From positions 1 through 16,935 of the forward strand of contig CAKQNH010000021.1 of NCBI GenBank assembly GCA_934255105.1: a DNA stretch of 16,935 nt. The letters are read 5' to 3'. Each line of letters begins with the position of its first letter. Position 1 is the first letter of the stretch. Below the pieces are notes generated by a model. It worked only from the letters and a program-made list of their open reading frames with translations, was not told where the DNA came from and made no database searches. Position numbers and translations under genes: made by a program. Origin of the DNA: an uncultured Pirellulaceae bacterium (lineage in GTDB: Bacteria; Planctomycetota; Planctomycetia; Pirellulales; Pirellulaceae). Shown one piece after another: positions 14,849 through 16,935 of this stretch.

Positions 14849-15984
14849 GACGCACCTCCAATCACGTCCGGCAGTCCAATGAAGTCGTCCCAGGTGCGGG
14901 GTTTTTCAGCTGTCCAATCACGCAAATCCTTGCCTTTGGTGGGCTGATATTCAAATGGAAGTTGGATGTTTCGGACCCTGGCCATGCACTGCTTAGCCGC
15001 CAAAATCCAAGGCAATGCTCCTACCACCCCAGCTTCATCGCAATCGTGAACAACTAACAGTTCCTCACAGCCAAGAGCAACCAGACGCTTCAGGATAGGC
15101 CCAACAGTATGATGCGACCTCTCGCCAGCCAGATTGCTGAAGGCGAGTACAGGGCGCTGTGCCTGCTGCGTGAGTGGCCAGAGCGCCAGCATGTCCTTGG
15201 GCCCAGCACACTTAACGGCGATCAAGTCAGGTATCGGTTTGCCGGCTTTCAGCCAGCGGATCGAATCTACCGACGCCATGATGCCTTCGGAGATACCCAG
15301 TTCGGACGATAGGAGCTTATGCTCAACAGATACGAACTCGCCCGTTTCAAGGGACTTGGTTCGCAAGTTAAGCTTGCCGCCCCACTTCGGGAAAATCTGA
15401 AAGCTCACGTGCTCCCCAGTAACCGCCGAATAAACCGGAAGCCCGAAGGCGTGCTGGCCGCGACTTTTTTCGAACTGATGGAATTTGCCATCGATCATAC
15501 CGTGCGAGATACACGCAGTATTCGAGATTGGCTTGTTATAGAAGCAGAAATAACGACAGCCCAACTCGTTAGCTGGCTTGCCACTGAAACGCCACTCCTG
15601 CTCTTCTGCGCGCTCAGTGGTGATCGACGGACGACTGCGTGGGCGGATGGACTGGATTGGTTGACCAACCTTTTTTAATTCGTGGCAAGCCTCCACGTAG
15701 GTCATTCCCATAACCTGTCTGTAGAGGTCAATTGCATCGCTCCAGGTAATGGAGCTACCTGCGTCCTGCACGCCTCCGCGGCCACCTTGCCAAGGTTTTA
15801 TCCGGCACTTGCCAAGTGCTGGGAGGCGGAAATTCTCACCGCGCATGGCAAGCTCGATGTTGCGGCCATCCACCCCGAGCTCCCGTAGGATGTGCTCGAT
15901 GTAGTCAGCTGGATCGAGCCGATTAAGTCCTGCGCTATAGGCAAGGGAGCCAAGCTCTACAGCTTGCGAAAAATCAAACTTCAC
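14845..15984 (-). CDS. TOPRIM primase-like protein of the replication module
   Basis: A 379-aa protein. The C-terminal half is a TOPRIM domain: ELGISEGIMASVDSIRWL holds the catalytic glutamate (E233), and LLVVHDCDEAGVVGALPW holds the D-x-D metal-binding pair (D314, D316). KGKDLRDW (350-357) is the usual tail of phage and P4-type primases. The N-terminal 130 residues contain GSSITWSDAIDLYRQVMGMTYVEA, which resembles the region after the CHC2 zinc finger in DnaG-like primases, but no CHC2 cysteines are present. Priming may therefore depend on the zinc ribbon of the helicase encoded next, or the protein may not prime at all. The start is GTG at 15984 with AGGA eight bases upstream. It is co-transcribed with the helicase. 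Confidence 0.88.
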   Translation of the reverse strand: MKFDFSQAVELGSLAYSAGLNRLDPADYIEHILRELGVDGRNIELAMRGENFRLPALGKCRIKPWQGGRGGVQDAGSSITWSDAIDLYRQVMGMTYVEACHELKKVGQPIQSIRPRSRPSITTERAEEQEWRFSGKPANELGCRYFCFYNKPISNTACISHGMIDGKFHQFEKSRGQHAFGLPVYSAVTGEHVSFQIFPKWGGKLNLRTKSLETGEFVSVEHKLLSSELGISEGIMASVDSIRWLKAGKPIPDLIAVKCAGPKDMLALWPLTQQAQRPVLAFSNLAGERSHHTVGPILKRLVALGCEELLVVHDCDEAGVVGALPWILAAKQCMARVRNIQLPFEYQPTKGKDLRDWTAEKPRTWDDFIGLPDVIGGAS

Positions 15985-16071
15985 GATATAATTCCTGTGT
16001 TGTTGAGAGTGTTGCTGCCGGTCGGTTTTGGTCGGTCAACCAGCAGCGGATTTGAAAATTGCCCGCAAGAC

Positions 16072-16091
16072 CCAGCGAGTCAAATCGCTGG
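16072..16091 (-). terminator. Hairpin after the HTH gene, doubtful terminator or attenuator
   Basis: CCAGCGA (16072-16078) and TCGCTGG (16085-16091) are a perfect 7-bp stem with a 6-base loop, 8 bases past the stop of the HTH gene. No T-run follows, so full termination is unlikely. It may trim or attenuate the transcript before the primase gene. Between here and 15984 lie GGTCGGTT-type tandem repeats (16018-16037) of unknown role. Confidence 0.3.
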
Positions 16092-16099
16092 TGCTCTTG

Positions 16100-16336
16100 C
16101 TAGGGTGTCTGGTCTGGCGAGTCATGCCACTGCATGTTTTTTTTCGCCTCCTTCGTTTCTCTTGCGACCATCGCGCGAACGTCCCCCACGGTGCAGAACC
16201 ACTGGCGACCAGCTTTCACGCACTCTAGCTTCCCAGTCTTCCTCCAAGAGTGGACGGTAATGCGGCTGAATCGCTTGCCCATTACGCAATGGACTGCATC
16301 TTGAATTGGCATCAGCGTGTTACATTGGTCGAGCAT
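16100..16336 (-). CDS. DUF1580-like helix-turn-helix protein, probable excisionase/regulator
   Basis: A 78-aa protein. Residues 9-58 (MPIQDAVHCVM, then FSRITVHSWRKTGKLECVKAG, then RQWFCTVGDVRAMV) form a MerR/excisionase-type HTH with the tryptophan-containing recognition helix and a wing. The pattern resembles DUF1580, a family I know mainly from planctomycetes. The ATG at 16336 has AGGAGA nearby as a good ribosome site. It is the first gene inside the right att site and leads the primase-helicase operon, where satellites usually carry their excisionase or master regulator. It could bind the imperfect inverted repeat 16373-16414 just upstream. Family assignment is by eye. Confidence 0.75.
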   Translation of the reverse strand: MLDQCNTLMPIQDAVHCVMGKRFSRITVHSWRKTGKLECVKAGRQWFCTVGDVRAMVARETKEAKKNMQWHDSPDQTP

Positions 16337-16372
16337 GAAAATCTCCTATTTGGGTGAAGCAGCTTGAAATCT

Positions 16373-16414
16373 ACACATTCGAGAAAAACAAAAAACCTGA
16401 ATGTTCGAGTGTGT
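16373..16414. promoter_or_regulatory. Imperfect inverted repeat upstream of the HTH gene, possible operator or arm site
   Basis: ACACATTCG (16373-16381) and CGAGTGTGT (16406-16414) are inverted copies with one mismatch, around an A-rich spacer. They lie 37-78 bases upstream of the HTH gene start, where its promoter should be. They may be a binding site for that HTH protein or an integrase arm site. Confidence 0.35.
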
Positions 16415-16569
16415 TAAGTTGCGGGTAGTTAGGGGCAATCCGAATTACGGCGGAACTTGCGAATAGCTCTGGTTACCGAGCATCCTGGCTATTTCCGGCG
16501 ATTTCAGCACATTCGGTTGATCGAAGGGTCGCCTCGTGCCCCGTCTGCAGTCCAGAGGCGGCAGAGGGA

Positions 16570-16935
16570 CTACCCGGGCGATGTGTCCGGCAGTTGAGAA
16601 ACTGAGACGGCATCCTGTCGAAGCCGGGAAGAGAATGGCCTGACGGGCAGGACGATCGCAGGCCGCCCGGCAATGGCCAGTTTGACGGCCAGCGCGGCAG
16701 CATCCGCCAGAGAGAGTAGCGGCCCCGCCAATTCGGTCAGTTCGCCGCTTTGCGTGTCGACTTCGGAGAGTGCGTACAGCCACTCATTTAGAGTCGACTG
16801 TTGACACCTGCGCTCACAGTCGCCCGAAACCTCAGCGTTTTCGGCACCTCCAGCCGGATTTCTAATCCGCAGGTCACAGGTTCGAATCCTGTCAGGGGTG
16901 TTTTGAAGCGCGATCGATGGAATTAAAGAATTGAG
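16570..16935 (-). pseudogene. Open frame crossing the att site, probable gene remnant or spurious ORF
   Basis: On the minus strand a frame is open from the window's right edge to a TAG at 16570-16572. It reads through the tRNA fragment and has no ATG in it. The part inside the element (16570-16830) looks protein-like and is GC-rich: NEWLYALSEVDTQSGELTEL, then LLSLADAAALAVKLAIAG, then RPAIVLPVRPFSSRLR. The part across the tRNA is just the usual translated tRNA sequence. It may be a leftover of a gene truncated by integration, or chance coding potential in GC-rich DNA. No family recognised. Confidence 0.3.
16855..16900 (+). other. 3' half of a tRNA-Arg(TCT) gene; probable right attachment site (attR core)
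   Basis: The sequence contains an anticodon loop TTTCTAA with anticodon TCT (16861-16863), a T-arm ACAGG-TTCGAAT-CCTGT (16876-16892), the 3' acceptor strand CAGGGGT and discriminator G (16900). The matching 5' acceptor (ACCCCTG) and the D-arm are absent upstream, so this is only the 3' half. The anticodon stem pairs from C16855 inward, but C16854 faces C16870, a mismatch. This marks the point where tRNA homology ends. A 46-bp tRNA 3' end without its 5' half is the classic trace of integration at a tRNA gene. The intact copy should lie left of the element. Confidence 0.8.

Noticed and set aside
16445..16783. Minus-strand 112-aa and 76-aa ORFs near the right end
   Set aside because: Arg/Cys/Pro-rich products typical of wrong frames; the frame ending at 16570 in the same stretch looks more protein-like.
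16801..16900. A complete tRNA gene at the right end
   Set aside because: The 5' acceptor strand and D-arm are missing upstream of the anticodon arm, so only the 3' half is present.
1..16935. CRISPR array, rRNA gene or insertion sequence
   Set aside because: No regularly spaced long repeats with unique spacers, no rRNA-like sequence and no DDE transposase reading frame were found.

Overview
The window looks like a large part of an integrated, satellite-like mobile element in a planctomycete, most likely of the Pirellulales type. The planctomycete call rests on family style: a GYF_2/DUF4282-type membrane protein at the left edge, a small HTH protein resembling the planctomycete DUF1580 family at the right, and a short serine recombinase with a truncated Recombinase domain. 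It is an inference, not a taxonomic proof.

Layout, left to right. (1) 1-643: partial leftward gene for a zinc-ribbon/GYF_2/DUF4282-like membrane protein that runs off the window. (2) 735-3017: leftward block ending at a hairpin terminator. In transcription order it has a serine recombinase (2325-3017), a small overlapping ORF, an XRE-type HTH protein, a winged-helix protein, an unrecognised 159-aa protein and an excisionase-like HTH protein. The recombinase promoter region (3018-3170) holds two strong palindromes. (3) 3470-8222: rightward cargo, with an MmeI-like type IIL/IIG restriction-modification enzyme and a two-gene pair (a two-TM protein with a GAF-like fold, plus a 70-aa protein). (4) 8347-12712: leftward cargo, with an ORC/Cdc6-like AAA+ ATPase preceded by three 8-mers spaced exactly 18 bp apart, a polymorphic-toxin-like protein, and two unrecognised proteins. 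(5) 12713-16336: leftward replication module, with a DUF1580-like HTH protein, a TOPRIM primase-like protein and a zinc-ribbon D5/P4-type SF3 helicase. It is followed by a non-coding region carrying the 11-mer CGAGGAACACG in both orientations around an AT-rich core, which is a good candidate origin. (6) 16855-16900: the 3' half of a tRNA-Arg(TCT) gene with no 5' half, interpreted as the right attachment site. DNA beyond 16900 would be chromosome.

How the genes fit together: a primase-helicase pair with adjacent iterons, an excisionase-like regulator and a tRNA att site is the layout of P4-like satellites or integrative plasmids. The middle 9 kb is then variable cargo that looks defence-related: one recognisable R-M enzyme flanked by uncharacterised genes. 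The intact tRNA-Arg and a tyrosine integrase would be expected to the left of this window; neither is visible here. The serine recombinase may belong to a separate or nested unit.
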